From assembly GCA_949825065.1 (NCBI GenBank), contig OX463852.1, positions 17,200,189-17,264,188 on the forward strand: a stretch of 64,000 bases of DNA, read 5' to 3'. The position numbers were made by a program, and so were the translations under genes. The stretch is from Odontocerum albicorne (taxonomy: Eukaryota; Arthropoda; Insecta; Trichoptera; Odontoceridae). Under the pieces are notes generated by a model. That model was not told the DNA's origin and searched no databases. It worked only from the letters and a program-made list of their open reading frames with translations. Within the stretch, counting starts at the first letter, position 1; every line of letters starts with the position of its first letter. Shown piece by piece: positions 21,778-32,367 of this stretch.

Positions 21778-23844
21778 TAAGATATGCGAAATCTACATAT
21801 TTGTTAAAATATTGAAAAAAAATTATGTGTAGGCCATTTATTTTATCAAAGATAGATTTTACAATATTTGATTCCTATCAGTATCAATCAATCATTTATG
21901 ATTCATATCAGTGTTTCCTAAAATATTATTCTTGTACCTTCAGTGCTAAAAAAATGGAAAAAGTTTACAAATTCTAAAACCACAAAATTTTCACTGTTAT
22001 ATAACAATTCGTAACAAATCAATCCCTTTTTGAATAATAAAAAAAATCTGTGTAAATCCATCTGTAAAATTATTTTAACTTTTAAATTAATTTTGGGTCA
22101 TGAAATGATTAAAAAAAATGAAGATAGACCAAATATCAACTTGATTATCACAGTTTTAAGATCAACTAATAAAATAAAAATTCATAGATTTTAACACTTA
22201 AAGGTACTACTTGTGTAAATTACCCAAGTTTGCCGTAGACCCAGAGACAAGCCATAAAAAATCAAAGTAATTTTTTTTTTATCATATTCTCTCTGACTAC
22301 GCGTATATTGTTTTTGGAAATAAAATGTTTCAAAATGGCACATACACCATTATTTCGAAATGACATGTATAGCATCAACACTGAGTCATATAAATTTGAA
22401 TGTAATTTTTACAATTTTGTGAAACACTGATTTTTATAAACTCAATAAATTTAAGTTACATTATGAGAAAACTTTGTAGGGACTTAGGAATTGAAAAAAT
22501 AGCAATGGAAGAATTAAAATTATAAGAAGATGACTTAATTAAGTAAATACAAAATTTTGATGTTCATTTTAAATTACTTGGTACAGAGTGTTAAAATTTT
22601 AAATACAATTACTAAAATCAGGTTTTCAATTGTAAATAAAAGAAAATGTTTTGAATAAGACTTTCAATAACATTGTAATAAAATGACAAATGTTAGCAGT
22701 ACATGAAATATTTTTCAACCTTGTAAAATGCTTCGTTTATATTTTTTTAATTATCTTCAATACAAAGGATATGAAGAATTGAAGTATTTATTAAGCTCAA
22801 GGGTAATTAAGCTAATAATTTAAAACTATAAAAACATGACAGCAGGAAAAGGCAATGATAAAGATATCTGCACGCATATAACAAAATTTGATCGTCATAA
22901 TTCTCCACATTATAAATCTCTTTGAAAAAAGAATGACATGTTATTTTTCCTGTCAAATTTTGAATGAAGTATCTAAAAAATCATTAAAAAGGACAAAAAT
23001 ATGTGAAAAACATATCAATGTCAATTTTAACTTTAATGTGTATTTTAGTAATCAAAACCCTTCATTTTCAACATGAAATTATTTCATGAGTTGTATAGTG
23101 CTGTTTTGCCATAAAATATCACCTGAAGAAAATATTCTTGAATTTATAAAAGGAAGTTTGTAAGCACCAATAAATAATTTCAGGTGGAATGAGGACTGAA
23201 AGTAATATTAAAACCAATATATCAATAATTAATAACAAGTCTACTATTTAATAGATCATTGACAATGGCAAATCTGATACCAATATTATTACACCCAAAT
23301 AACACGAGATCATAAAGGTTCAATGGGGTTAGTTCAGAAAATCTTCGAAGTAGTTTTTAGGAGCAAGTCTCTAGTTAGTGGGTTTGCTATATGTAGAATA
23401 TACTTTTTGAAATGGTTAATTAAAAAATCTCAGCATAAATTTGGGCATAGTAATAATTTAAAAAAATCGATAACACTTATACAGAAAGAAATTATGTATA
23501 CAAAGTATCAAAAACTGAAACTTATAAATTTTTTGGTTGTCATATCTTATGATTCATGTCAAAGATGTGAGTATATCAAACAAAAATTAAATGATTATTT
23601 CGTATCTTACTTGTTTTGGTACAATTTAAAAATTTTGATAAATTATATTTTCTATAGTATACAAAGTTGTTTTATATTATTTTTAAATGTTGTTCATATG
23701 GTTTTTAAATTGTTAATCAATCTAACTAACGAAAAAAAATCTTGTGAACAAAATTATTTAAATTTTTGCTGCAAAAATTAAACTATCCCAATTGACTTGA
23801 GTTCTCTATATTGTCGGGCAAAGCACTAAGACAATTCATTTTAA
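21778..23844. other. AT-rich region with one orphan reading frame
   Basis: No domain recognised. It contains an open frame of 152 codons at 23323-23781 (plus), rich in Lys, Asn, Ile, Leu and Phe, with no motif I know. Its composition mirrors the surrounding AT-rich DNA, so it is most likely a chance frame. Confidence 0.4.
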
Positions 23845-24480
23845 CCCTTCAGGCACGTATGAAGTGCACCGCACGCGCACCAAAAATCCCACACAAGGAT
23901 GGACGAAAACAGTGCCCTGTTTCACGTTCATGTTCGCCAATGATGTGATCGATATTATCGTGACAGAAACCAACAGATACGCAGATGATACCGAAAAAAC
24001 AAACACTGTTCTCTGTTATCAGATTCACATTTAGACGCAACGCGTTACTACGCGTCTCTACTTCAAAAATGCAAGCTAATATAAAAATACTTGCAGTCAA
24101 ATACAGCTATAAAAATCTCATTGATTTTATTAACTACAATAAATGTCGTAAAAATATATAATTAGCGTTTTATTTTCAAAACTAAAATATTTGTACACAA
24201 ATATTGTAGGTACGAATATACTGTAATGACATATGGCCCAAGTGCGGCCCGCACTAATCCCCACGTCAAGTATTTGGCCCTGTTACAACAAAAGGTTGCC
24301 GACCCATGATCTAAAGTGATTAAAAAAAACATTCCAGTGGTTCTAAAAGTGTTAATTGAATTAAATTATGCTATAAAACCTTATATAAAATATTAATATC
24401 AATTTTACCTCTATTTCCATAAAAAAAAATTAAACGTCCTTGGGACTGGAAATATGTTTTAGGCATACGAGCCTGAAGGG
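23845..24480. mobile_element. TTAA-flanked MITE (piggyBac-like ends) with nested hAT-like fragment
   Basis: TTAA at 23841-23844 and 24481-24484 flank matching inverted ends CCCTTCAGGC(A/T)CGTATG. This is the target and terminus style of piggyBac elements. The interior includes a GC-richer, rearranged part with gcggcccgcac and an end-like aaggttgccgacccatg at about 24291-24308, which resembles a hAT terminus and suggests an older insertion. No functional transposase. Confidence 0.65.
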
Positions 24481-24484
24481 TTAA

Positions 24485-25490
24485 GGAGGTTTATAAAATG
24501 TTCTAGAAATTTTTTCATGTTTGAATAAATATTTTTTTGGACATAACGAACTTTTTAGCAAGTGTCGATGGTATTTTGTGATACATCAGGTTTCATATTC
24601 TTTCAACATTTTTTTATGGTAATATAATATACTATGGTGTGTTTAGTAAAGAAAAGTAGTAATTATTAATTTCTGACAGAAAATTAATGACATTTTGCGT
24701 TTTGTACGATAATATAATATAAAAATCAATTTAAAATATTAAATTGTTTATGGATCACACTTTCTGGAAAATATTGGTAGAAATATTTAAAATAATTTAT
24801 TATTATTTGTACTAATGGCTTCAGTGTTAAAATATCTGCACCCAAGAATTTCTTAATTGGTAGTCCATAGTCTTTCAGCAGTTTATTGCAAATTATTCAA
24901 GAGGGAGAAAATCGTAAAATGGTATACTAATGCTTGATGGACAGGACACCCAATCTTTTCTCATGACCTAGTTTCATTTATATTAACTGAAGAAAATATT
25001 TTTTATATAATCTATATAAATAAAAATGTAAATGTTCGTTAACACTTCCCTTACTGTGCTAAAAAAATCACGCCAGTAACGATGTTGGACACTAAGAGTA
25101 CAGTAACCATGTATGTTTCAAATTAAAATTATGCAAAATCTGCTAGGTTATTTTTTGTTATTAGCTATAAACATCATTTTAGTATGTAATAAAATGTCGA
25201 ATAATATAAAATAAGTGTAAGAAATGATAAAAAAAGAGCTGAAACAGAGAGGCGACATTTCTATAAGAATATTATTTTTACGCTGCGTCGTTCGGTCTGC
25301 GCAACGTTCAGAATGCCCCTCTCCTGCGCATGCGTGATAAGAGATTTCCAACCTTTGAATTTTTTTTCATAAAATTATACAATAAAATGTAGCGTGTATT
25401 TTTTTGGCAATAAAAACATAATTCGAATTAAGACAATAAATAACATATAAACAAAATATAAAATGAATATATAAATTCAAAAATCTAGGT
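24485..25490. other. Intergenic AT-rich region
   Basis: No gene recognised. A small GC-richer patch at 25270-25340 (gctgcgtcgttcggtctgcg, ctcctgcgcatgcgtg) is not assignable. Confidence 0.4.
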
Positions 25491-25650
25491 TTAAGGGCGA
25501 GAAATTTATATAAACAAACATGAAATTCAAAATTATATATAAACAAACACGAAATTCAAATTAATAAAATATATGCAATATGGAAAATATAAACACTACA
25601 GAAAATTTGAAAATAGGACAAACATATCATATAATCAAAGTTTAATCCTG

Positions 25651-26842
25651 TGGAGAAAGTTATCGCAATTGGGGCACGAAATAACTTTTGTTTCTATTCT
25701 ACGTACTAAACACGCAGGTGTTTGACAAATATTGCAGAATAGCCTGATTCTTTTTCTCGAATCTTTTTAATAAAACCCACAACTTCCTCTTTTGAGGACC
25801 TCACGGGGTGCCTCTAGGGTATTATTTACTGATGTTTCGGGTATTGACTCGCCACAATATGTTAAAACTGTATTGAAAACATCTTGTTGTTGCTTGTGAT
25901 ATTTGATGTTGCTATTTTTCATTTTTAGGATATTGGGTTTTGCCAATTCCAAACTTAACTCCCTTATGAAATGTTTTCGGTGACATTTATTATTTTGTTT
26001 CCACTCTGGATATTTCTCTATCCATAAGAGATATGCATTCAATGCAGCCATATCTATAATTTCCATAAAAAGACGGGAAGGCCATCTTCTCGTTGACCTT
26101 GAGCAAGAGTACTCTAGTCATTTGGTCTCCCGTATCTACTCCAATTTTCGTATTATTATAATTATTTATAATTAGTGGCTTTTGTTTTTCTGAATAATCA
26201 ATTTCTGCATCATTGAATTGAGTGGATAATAATAATACTGCTTTATTTTTTGTGGTACACACGAAACAAGTATTTTAATTTAGCTACTATGGATTGTTTT
26301 CTCTCTAGACGGTATAAATTCAAGTGAGATTTCTCTTTTATTTTTTCGAAGCATGCCAGTTAGAGTTAAACATTGTAATAAAAGATCATCGGCTAATTTG
26401 ATGGAGGTAATAAAAATATCTGTGGTTATCCCCCTGTTAGTGCCATACTGCGGTTGAACCATTTCCATAACTACTCAGTTACCTTAATTTATCTCTCTCT
26501 ACGATTATTTATCATACCAGAATAAACCTGTAAATTTGTTGTGTCATATGCCGTCACAAAGTCAGCAGCAACCCAGATTTTGATGCCATATTTACCAAGT
26601 TTAGACTTCATGTACACGCGAAATGAACAATTCCCTCTAAAGTTTGCCAAACATTCATCTACAGTTATATTCGAAGATGGAGAATAATTGTTTTTGCACG
26701 TATCCACAAACATTTTTAAAATCCACTTAATTGGTTCTAATTTATCTGAAGAAACCTGATATCTCTCTTCTCGGTTTTGCAACTTCATGCGTATCATTAG
26801 AAAGGAAGAACTCATCAAGTAATATAATGACTTTCCATACAA
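25651..26842 (-). pseudogene. piggyBac-type transposase relic
   Basis: Successive minus-strand frames, broken by frameshifts and stops, give VSSDKLEPIKWILKMFVDTC, NYSPSSNITVDECLANFRGN and KLGKYGIKIWVAADFVTAYD (segment 26842-26489). Next come a weaker segment (26468-26280), then KNKAVLLLSTQFNDAEIDYS and NTKIGVDTGDQMTR (26262-25990), IDMAALNAYLLWIEKYPEWK (26066 downward), and a Cys-rich tail CNICQTPACLVRR / CPNCDNFLHR at about 25651-25740. This order is that of the piggyBac DDD catalytic core (the Asp in TVDE and GVDTGDQ) and the C-terminal cysteine-rich targeting domain. The N-terminal third is not recognisable. Inactive. Confidence 0.8.
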
Positions 26843-27540
26843 ACAATCAATTTTTACAGTTAATGATTTTTTTAGTGGTCTAACTTCGCTATTGGCTTAA
26901 ATAATGCCGTTTTTGACTTTTAGAATGATCGTGATTTGTGTTTTTGATTCAAATAATGAAAAATTTCATTTTGAACAAAAATGATAATTAATGACTTTTT
27001 CCTTAACGACGATATAAAACATAAAAATACATTGTCAAAAGTTTACGTTAGTTGCATTGGCTAGGGATCCGCAATCGTAACATACAGAAAAATAGATACC
27101 AACATCACGCCGTCTCGCTGAGGCACATGGCCGTGTCACTCCAAGAGGTAAATTTCACGATATAATTTGAATTCAAATGAAAATCAATCAACACAATTCA
27201 ATTTCACCGCTAATTGCACTGAAAAACGAAGTGAAACAACTATTCTTTAGAACTAGACGTCAACAATGCACACTTTACGAAATGACGCATAAAATATTTA
27301 GTATAGCTAGGTTGCCGTTACGTTCAACAGAGAGCGCTCCCATTATATCGTCTGTTTTATATACTTTTTTATATTTAATATTTATTATTTGATATTCGAA
27401 ATCAAAATGAAACTGTCAACATTTCAAAGCAATCCGTGAAGAACTTTCGGTAATTGAAGATTTTTAATTAATGAACATTTATATAGATATTTAATATTTA
27501 TTATTTAATATTTAATTATTTAATATTAATTCAAAAGTTA
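26843..27540. other. Region between piggyBac relic and inverted repeat
   Basis: No gene recognised. taatgactttttccttaacgacgatat at about 26989 recurs at 28975, and tgtcaaaagtttacgttagt at about 27034 recurs inverted near 29079-29098. Short TTAATATTTA-like direct repeats occur at 27491-27530. Confidence 0.45.
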
Positions 27541-27544
27541 ATGC

Positions 27545-27609
27545 AAAAAGAGCCCTCAGCGGTAGTGAATTCAAAGCTTTTGAATTCACTACCGCTGAGG
27601 GCTCTTTTT
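27545..27609. repeat. Perfect 31-bp inverted repeat with 3-base loop
   Basis: Arms 27545-27575 (aaaaagagccctcagcggta...) and 27579-27609 are exact complements around gct, with EcoRI-type gaattc sites beside the centre. The right arm leads straight into a transposon-like reading frame, so the left arm may be an inverted copy made at an element edge or an artefact. Confidence 0.85.
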
Positions 27610-28305
27610 CAGGAAAAGACAACCGTGGAAACTGGTTCGGGAAATAAACATTCTGAGATAATTTTGCGGCGATTGAAGGAACACATTGAAAGTTTTCCTG
27701 TGATGGAATCACACTACGTGCGAAAATCAAGTAAAAAGCTGTATCTTGACAAAAATTTGTCTATTTTGAAAATGTACGACTTATATAAGAAATTTTCCCA
27801 GAAAAATAATTCAAAACGCGTTTCTCAATCAACTTACAGAAACTATTTCTGCAACAATTATAATTATTCCTTTTTTAAACCTAAATAGGATGTTCTGTCT
27901 GCATCAAGTATAAAACAATTAGTGATAATAATGAGGAAACCGTTCAAATGTACCACAACCATTTTCGTCGAAGAAATGAATCGAATGCAGCATTGATGAG
28001 GAAGGCGAAAAAGTCAATTGGTTCAAGATAAAATGTCCGAAATATGAAAAAGTTAATCCAAAACAAATTTCATACAAATATGAGCATAACGGTGCATATC
28101 AAAAATAATCATAACCGGCCGAGGAAGACCACGTAACACAGCAGCTGATACGGGTAACACTCTTCTTGTCAAATTATATGACAAAATGTTGCCAATCGCA
28201 AATGCAAAAAAGAAGGATGTGTTAAAATTGTGTTCTTCAGGAGTGGTGCCGGAAGAATGTCCCAGCTGGTACGCATCTCTACCAGCTGATGTTAAAGACT
28301 ATTAG
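27610..28305 (+). pseudogene. Relic of a repetitive arthropod ORF, probably transposon-derived
   Basis: The plus strand reads LRRLKEHIESFPVMESHYVR, YLDKNLSILKMYDLYKKF, SQSTYRNYFCNNYNYSFFKP then a stop. After further stops and frameshifts it continues LYDKMLPIANAKKKDVLKLC and GVVPEECPSWYASLPADVKD, ending at about 28305. This SHY-R ... LNISKMY-LY ... FKPKxDxC ... IP-xxx-FYxxLP layout is that of a multi-copy uncharacterised protein family I have seen associated with repeats in arthropod genomes. I cannot name the transposon class. Several breaks make it non-functional. Confidence 0.5.
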
Positions 28306-28455
28306 TGATTCATCCAGCGATTGTGGTGATACTTATCATTTTACATAATACTATTTGCTTTTATACAGTTGTTCAATTTTATGCTTAATTTTACTGTGCA
28401 GAACCCTCAAATCCTCTCAAGAAAAATTAAAATTAACTGTGTAAGAAATCATTAA

Positions 28456-28766
28456 CACATTGATCGCCAATAGGATTTTCGTAAAATGTCCAAAAAACGT
28501 TTTTACATTTTTAATTTAATATAACCTACCTATCACATTCATGAGTATATCTTTTAGAACCATGAAGATATCCTAAGGCCATATCGTAGTAAGATAGAAA
28601 AGGGCCGTGTCGGCCAAGTTTAATAGTAGTTTAATACAGAGCGCGTAGCCGACAGACAGAATGACACTCTGAAGTTAGGTATGCCGTGTCAGCCACCGGT
28701 GGCCGACACGGCCCAATTGGAATACCTCGGTGTCGGCCACCGGTGGCTGACACGGCGATCAACGTG
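28456..28766. mobile_element. TTAA-flanked MITE with GC-rich palindromic core
   Basis: TTAA at 28452-28455 and 28767-28770; inverted ends cacattgatcgcc and ggcgatcaacgtg. The interior holds repeated ccgtgtcggcc modules and two gccaccggtggc palindromes (about 28695 and 28738). At 311 bp with no coding capacity it fits a piggyBac-type MITE. Confidence 0.75.
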
Positions 28767-29206
28767 TTAAGTGATCTTTCTCACATATTTCATCTGTAAG
28801 GAAAAAATCATTAAGTGTTAAAACTTCTTTTTCTACATCTTTCCAGTATCTAAACAGTTTTTTTTCTACACATAAACAATAAATCAAACAAGGTAAATAT
28901 TTTCAATGAAACCAGTATTTTGGATGTTATAGAGAAAAAAATAGTTTTTCTCCATAAAGTCTAAAATGCATATAATGACTTTTTCCTTAACAACGACGAT
29001 ATGTATGTTTTATGTGTATGTTTTATACATTTGTATGTTTATACATTTGAATTATTAAAAGTTTCACGTGTTTCATGCAACTAACGTAAACTTTTGACAA
29101 ACGTCACATTTGATTTTAACGAACTGCCACATTTTTGCTAATTTGTAACAAGATGTATTAATTTGTCATTATTGTTAGTTTTTTGTAATGTATTTACCTA
29201 AATAAC

Positions 29207-29866
29207 TTGCTATTTATTAGAATCGAGCCTTATATTAAAGTCGATAAAATAATTAATATTACTGAACGTCGTTACAAGGCATTGTTTGCAATCATATTGA
29301 CCGCCTGCTCTCCTTCATGTCCAACAGAGTTATGGGAGAAATATAAATCGCACATAGCTGGAGATATTTTCCGTCGAATACGCGAGGAAAATTCAAATAA
29401 GAACATGGATTTCTCAGCAGAAATCTACAACGAAGCGTTGATAATGATTGAAGATTTGTGCTTAGAAATCGCAAACAAAGTTCTCAATCAATTGGGAATG
29501 CCATCACCGAATCGATCTGCTGCTGCTTCGTTCGATGTAGAATTGCGTCGTGAACAAAATTACAACACTGGTGAGCGAAACAGACAAAGAATGGCTCAAA
29601 TACGTGCCGAGGAAGCAGCAGAGCGACATGCAGCCAGACTTGAGGATGCACGGTTGTGAGCTCGGCGATCACGTTCTGCAGCTTCAGATCTGCTTCGTTC
29701 TCAACAGAATGAACGCGACAGGCTGAGAGGGGCTGAAAGACGTCAAAAATATTGAATGCCCACAAGCATTGTGAAATTAAACATATTAGAAACGTGTGCT
29801 TTCTCTTTTCTTTCTTTTCCATTTAACCAGACTTAGCCACAGCAACGCGTGGCCGGGTGCAGCTAG
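29207..29866 (+). mobile_element. Helitron 3' end with Rep/helicase protein fragment
   Basis: The frame 29231-29659 encodes CPTELWEKYKSHIAGDIFRR, DFSAEIYNEALIMIEDLCLE, IANKVLNQLGMPSPNRSAAA, typical of the segment before the helicase motifs in Helitron RepHel proteins. It then changes to an Arg/Ala/Glu-rich helical repeat (RQRMAQIRAEEAAERHAARL). A stop occurs at 29657-29659, with a similar repeat read-through to 29754. The 3' end has the Helitron signature: a hairpin-forming gcaacgcgtggccgggtgc then CTAG at 29863-29866 followed by T. The 5' TC end and the Rep and helicase catalytic motifs are not present. Confidence 0.75.
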
Positions 29867-30114
29867 TAGATAATAAAATAAGGAAAACAGATAATACAAT
29901 AACAAAAATTTACTATCAAACTTTCACTGTTAACGTAACGTTTAAGAGACTTTATAGTATTGAAAAAAAGTGTTTAAATTCAAATTCATACACTTGTTTT
30001 TAAATAATGAAAAAATAAAAGTCACAAAATAGAACAAGCAACACAGTGCACTAAAAAAATACTTCAGATGGAATGGAATCCGAACCCATAATCGAGTACC
30101 AAGGACATGGTACC
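29867..30114. other. Short AT-rich spacer
   Basis: Nothing recognised between the Helitron terminus and the hAT MITE. Confidence 0.5.
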
Positions 30115-30122
30115 ATATAGAC

Positions 30123-30487
30123 CAGGGGTGGCCAACTTGTTTGTTGTTACGTTCGACTTTTTACGTAAAAAATATTATTGCGATCTACCTATCACATATG
30201 TTAAAAAAAGATAGCTAATAACTAAAAGTTTATTAATAAGTATGAGGGGAATTAACTTTGCTAAAAAAATTATTAAGGAAAAGAAAACATACATACATGT
30301 TAAATAATATATATACATTTATTTGGAACAGACATATCTACATATTAAAAAAGGTTACCTAATTGACTGCGTCGACAAGTGCATGCGCGTAATGACATTT
30401 GGCAACATCGCATACCATATTGTAAGTTACAAAGACGGCCGCGATCGACCAAAAATTGCTTCACGATCGACCTGTTGGCCATCCCTG
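30123..30487. mobile_element. hAT MITE with perfect 8-bp target duplication
   Basis: The target duplication atatagac is exact on both sides (30115-30122, 30488-30495). Ends caggggtggccaact and, inverted, cagggatggccaac form hAT-type terminal repeats. 365 bp, non-coding. The exact duplication argues for a relatively recent insertion. Confidence 0.88.
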
Positions 30488-30495
30488 ATATAGAC

Positions 30496-31371
30496 AAAAA
30501 ACTATGGGTTTGAGACATACTTTTAATAAAAATGTATAGTACCTGCTGTTTTTTGTTTATTCTATGCACCTTTGTTATATTTTCATTACATAAAAGCATT
30601 TAGAACCCACATGGTCCACGGTGAAAAGAAACATTTCCATCCATAGGCAATAAATTTAGTTAAAATAATTATTTGACTTCACAAAATAATATTTATATAT
30701 ATATACATATATGTATATTTGAAGACATTTATTATTTACATTTTTAAACAAATAGGAAGGCCACATGGGACATACTTATTTTTTTAAGATTAGCTCACAA
30801 TTCAAGGCAGAGCAACTTTAAAAACAATTTGTTGCTAATTACTCTAATAAATATTTTTTTACACTACAACGAAGAAGGTTAAATTTAATTATTAAAAATT
30901 AAATGTTTACAAATTATACACCACGAGTAACATTTTTTTCCAGAGCTGTTTCAACATCGTTTAAATATATATTTTAATAGCAATAAAATAATTTTGATTC
31001 AGTTAACAGATATAGAAAATATTAGAGTACTAAAAATTTTTCATAAATCTCTTTTTTTATTTAATAATTTTAATATATATATATCATAATAATGTTTCGA
31101 TAAATTATTTAGCTTAACTTAAAAATACACTATTCCTTAAAAGCATACTTTAGACTTTCTTATACGAGTATTTAATTTCCTCAAAATTCAAATGAAATTT
31201 TTATTAATATTTCAAAGAGATACTTTTTCAGTTTTTTTTTAATTCTTAATTAAATTATTACCTTATATACTTAAGCATTAAATACTCAACAAAATAATGA
31301 AATTTTGTATTTATTTTTTATATAGTAGTTTCCTTTTTTATATAGTCAATCTATTAAAATCATAGATTATT
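30496..31371. other. Intergenic AT-rich region
   Basis: No gene. It includes a short tatatatatacatatatgtatat run at 30694-30718. Confidence 0.5.
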
Positions 31372-31532
31372 AGTGTTGTTAAAGCTACTTTGATAAAACA
31401 ACACTGCTAAGCTGCTTTTCAATTTAAAGCAGAATGTAATTAAACAACTATGTATGTAAAAGTAGTAATAACATTACTTTACAGCTACATAGGATGAAGT
31501 TCGCTACTAGCAGCTGTTATTTGACACTGTCA
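31372..31532. repeat. Dispersed repeat, GCTAC family, copy 3
   Basis: agtgttgttaaagctacttt, gctgcttttcaatttaaagc, ctttacagctac and gatgaagttcgctac match the layout of the copies at 2818 and 4655. Confidence 0.45.
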
Positions 31533-31937
31533 ATCATGGAGTTAGTGAATTTAAAACTAATACTTCTAAAATGATTCAATCCAATTACCATAGTCAAACC
31601 AAAGTTTATTTATAAATATCTGCAAACTGAATTTAAGTTATTCAAAACATAGTTCTTTTAACATAAATACAGCTCTGGGCATTACTAGGTTTCTTTTCAT
31701 CACTCCATTGAACAGCTGAGAGTTAGTATTATGGTTCAGCTAACACTTAAAATGTATTTCTGTAGTTGTTTCACTTAAGCAACAGTTGAATGATATTGGC
31801 ATTTTATTATTTAGTCAAATATCTTCAAATTGGTTTTTAAAATGTCTATGTCTTCATAAGTTAGTCAAACAACATTAGATATAAATAAATTAATATATTT
31901 ATGAAAGGAGAAAAACATCAAGTCATTGAGACAATAC

Positions 31938-32005
31938 AATGCCTCAGTAATTGATAACACTCCCTCCCAGGAAGTGGGGGCTATGCAGGTTTAAGTCCCA
32001 TCAGC
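31938..32005 (+). repeat. tRNA-like SINE fragment
   Basis: The segment caatgcctcagtaattgataa resembles an A box and gcaggtttaagtcccat a B box, spaced as in the other SINE heads here. Degenerate. Confidence 0.35.
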
Positions 32006-32272
32006 TAACGTTTCTTTTTATTAAGGACCTCATCAAAAATATTTATCTATTTGTAAACCCATCACAGGTTGAAGTGAAAAGAAATATTTACTCAAACATC
32101 TTATTTTAATGGCAAGTCTGATGACAATCGAACTTTATGCCAATAGTTTCTATAATTGAAGGGGCGGGGAAAATTAAGGTTTGCCACACAAATATTTCAT
32201 ATAGAAAATTACCTGTGGAATATGATCAAATTATACAATGAATTTTAACTTGCATTTTTTAATAACTCATAA

Positions 32273-32367
32273 TGACCTCCGTGGTATGGTTAGTAAGATG
32301 TTGATCTTCCACTAGGGGGTTAGGAGTTTCAGGTTTGATTCCTAATGGTACCCGAAAAAAAAAAAAA
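32273..32367 (+). repeat. tRNA-derived SINE, family B
   Basis: The head gacctccgtggtatggttag, a B-box-like caggtttgattcctaatggt and a poly(A) tail at 32355-32367 match the SINE in intron 2 of the NNF1-like gene. Confidence 0.65.

Noticed and set aside
29484..29822. Minus-strand 112-codon frame over the Helitron fragment
   Set aside because: It is a shadow of the plus-strand RepHel fragment, which has recognisable residues and the 3' hairpin in the matching orientation.
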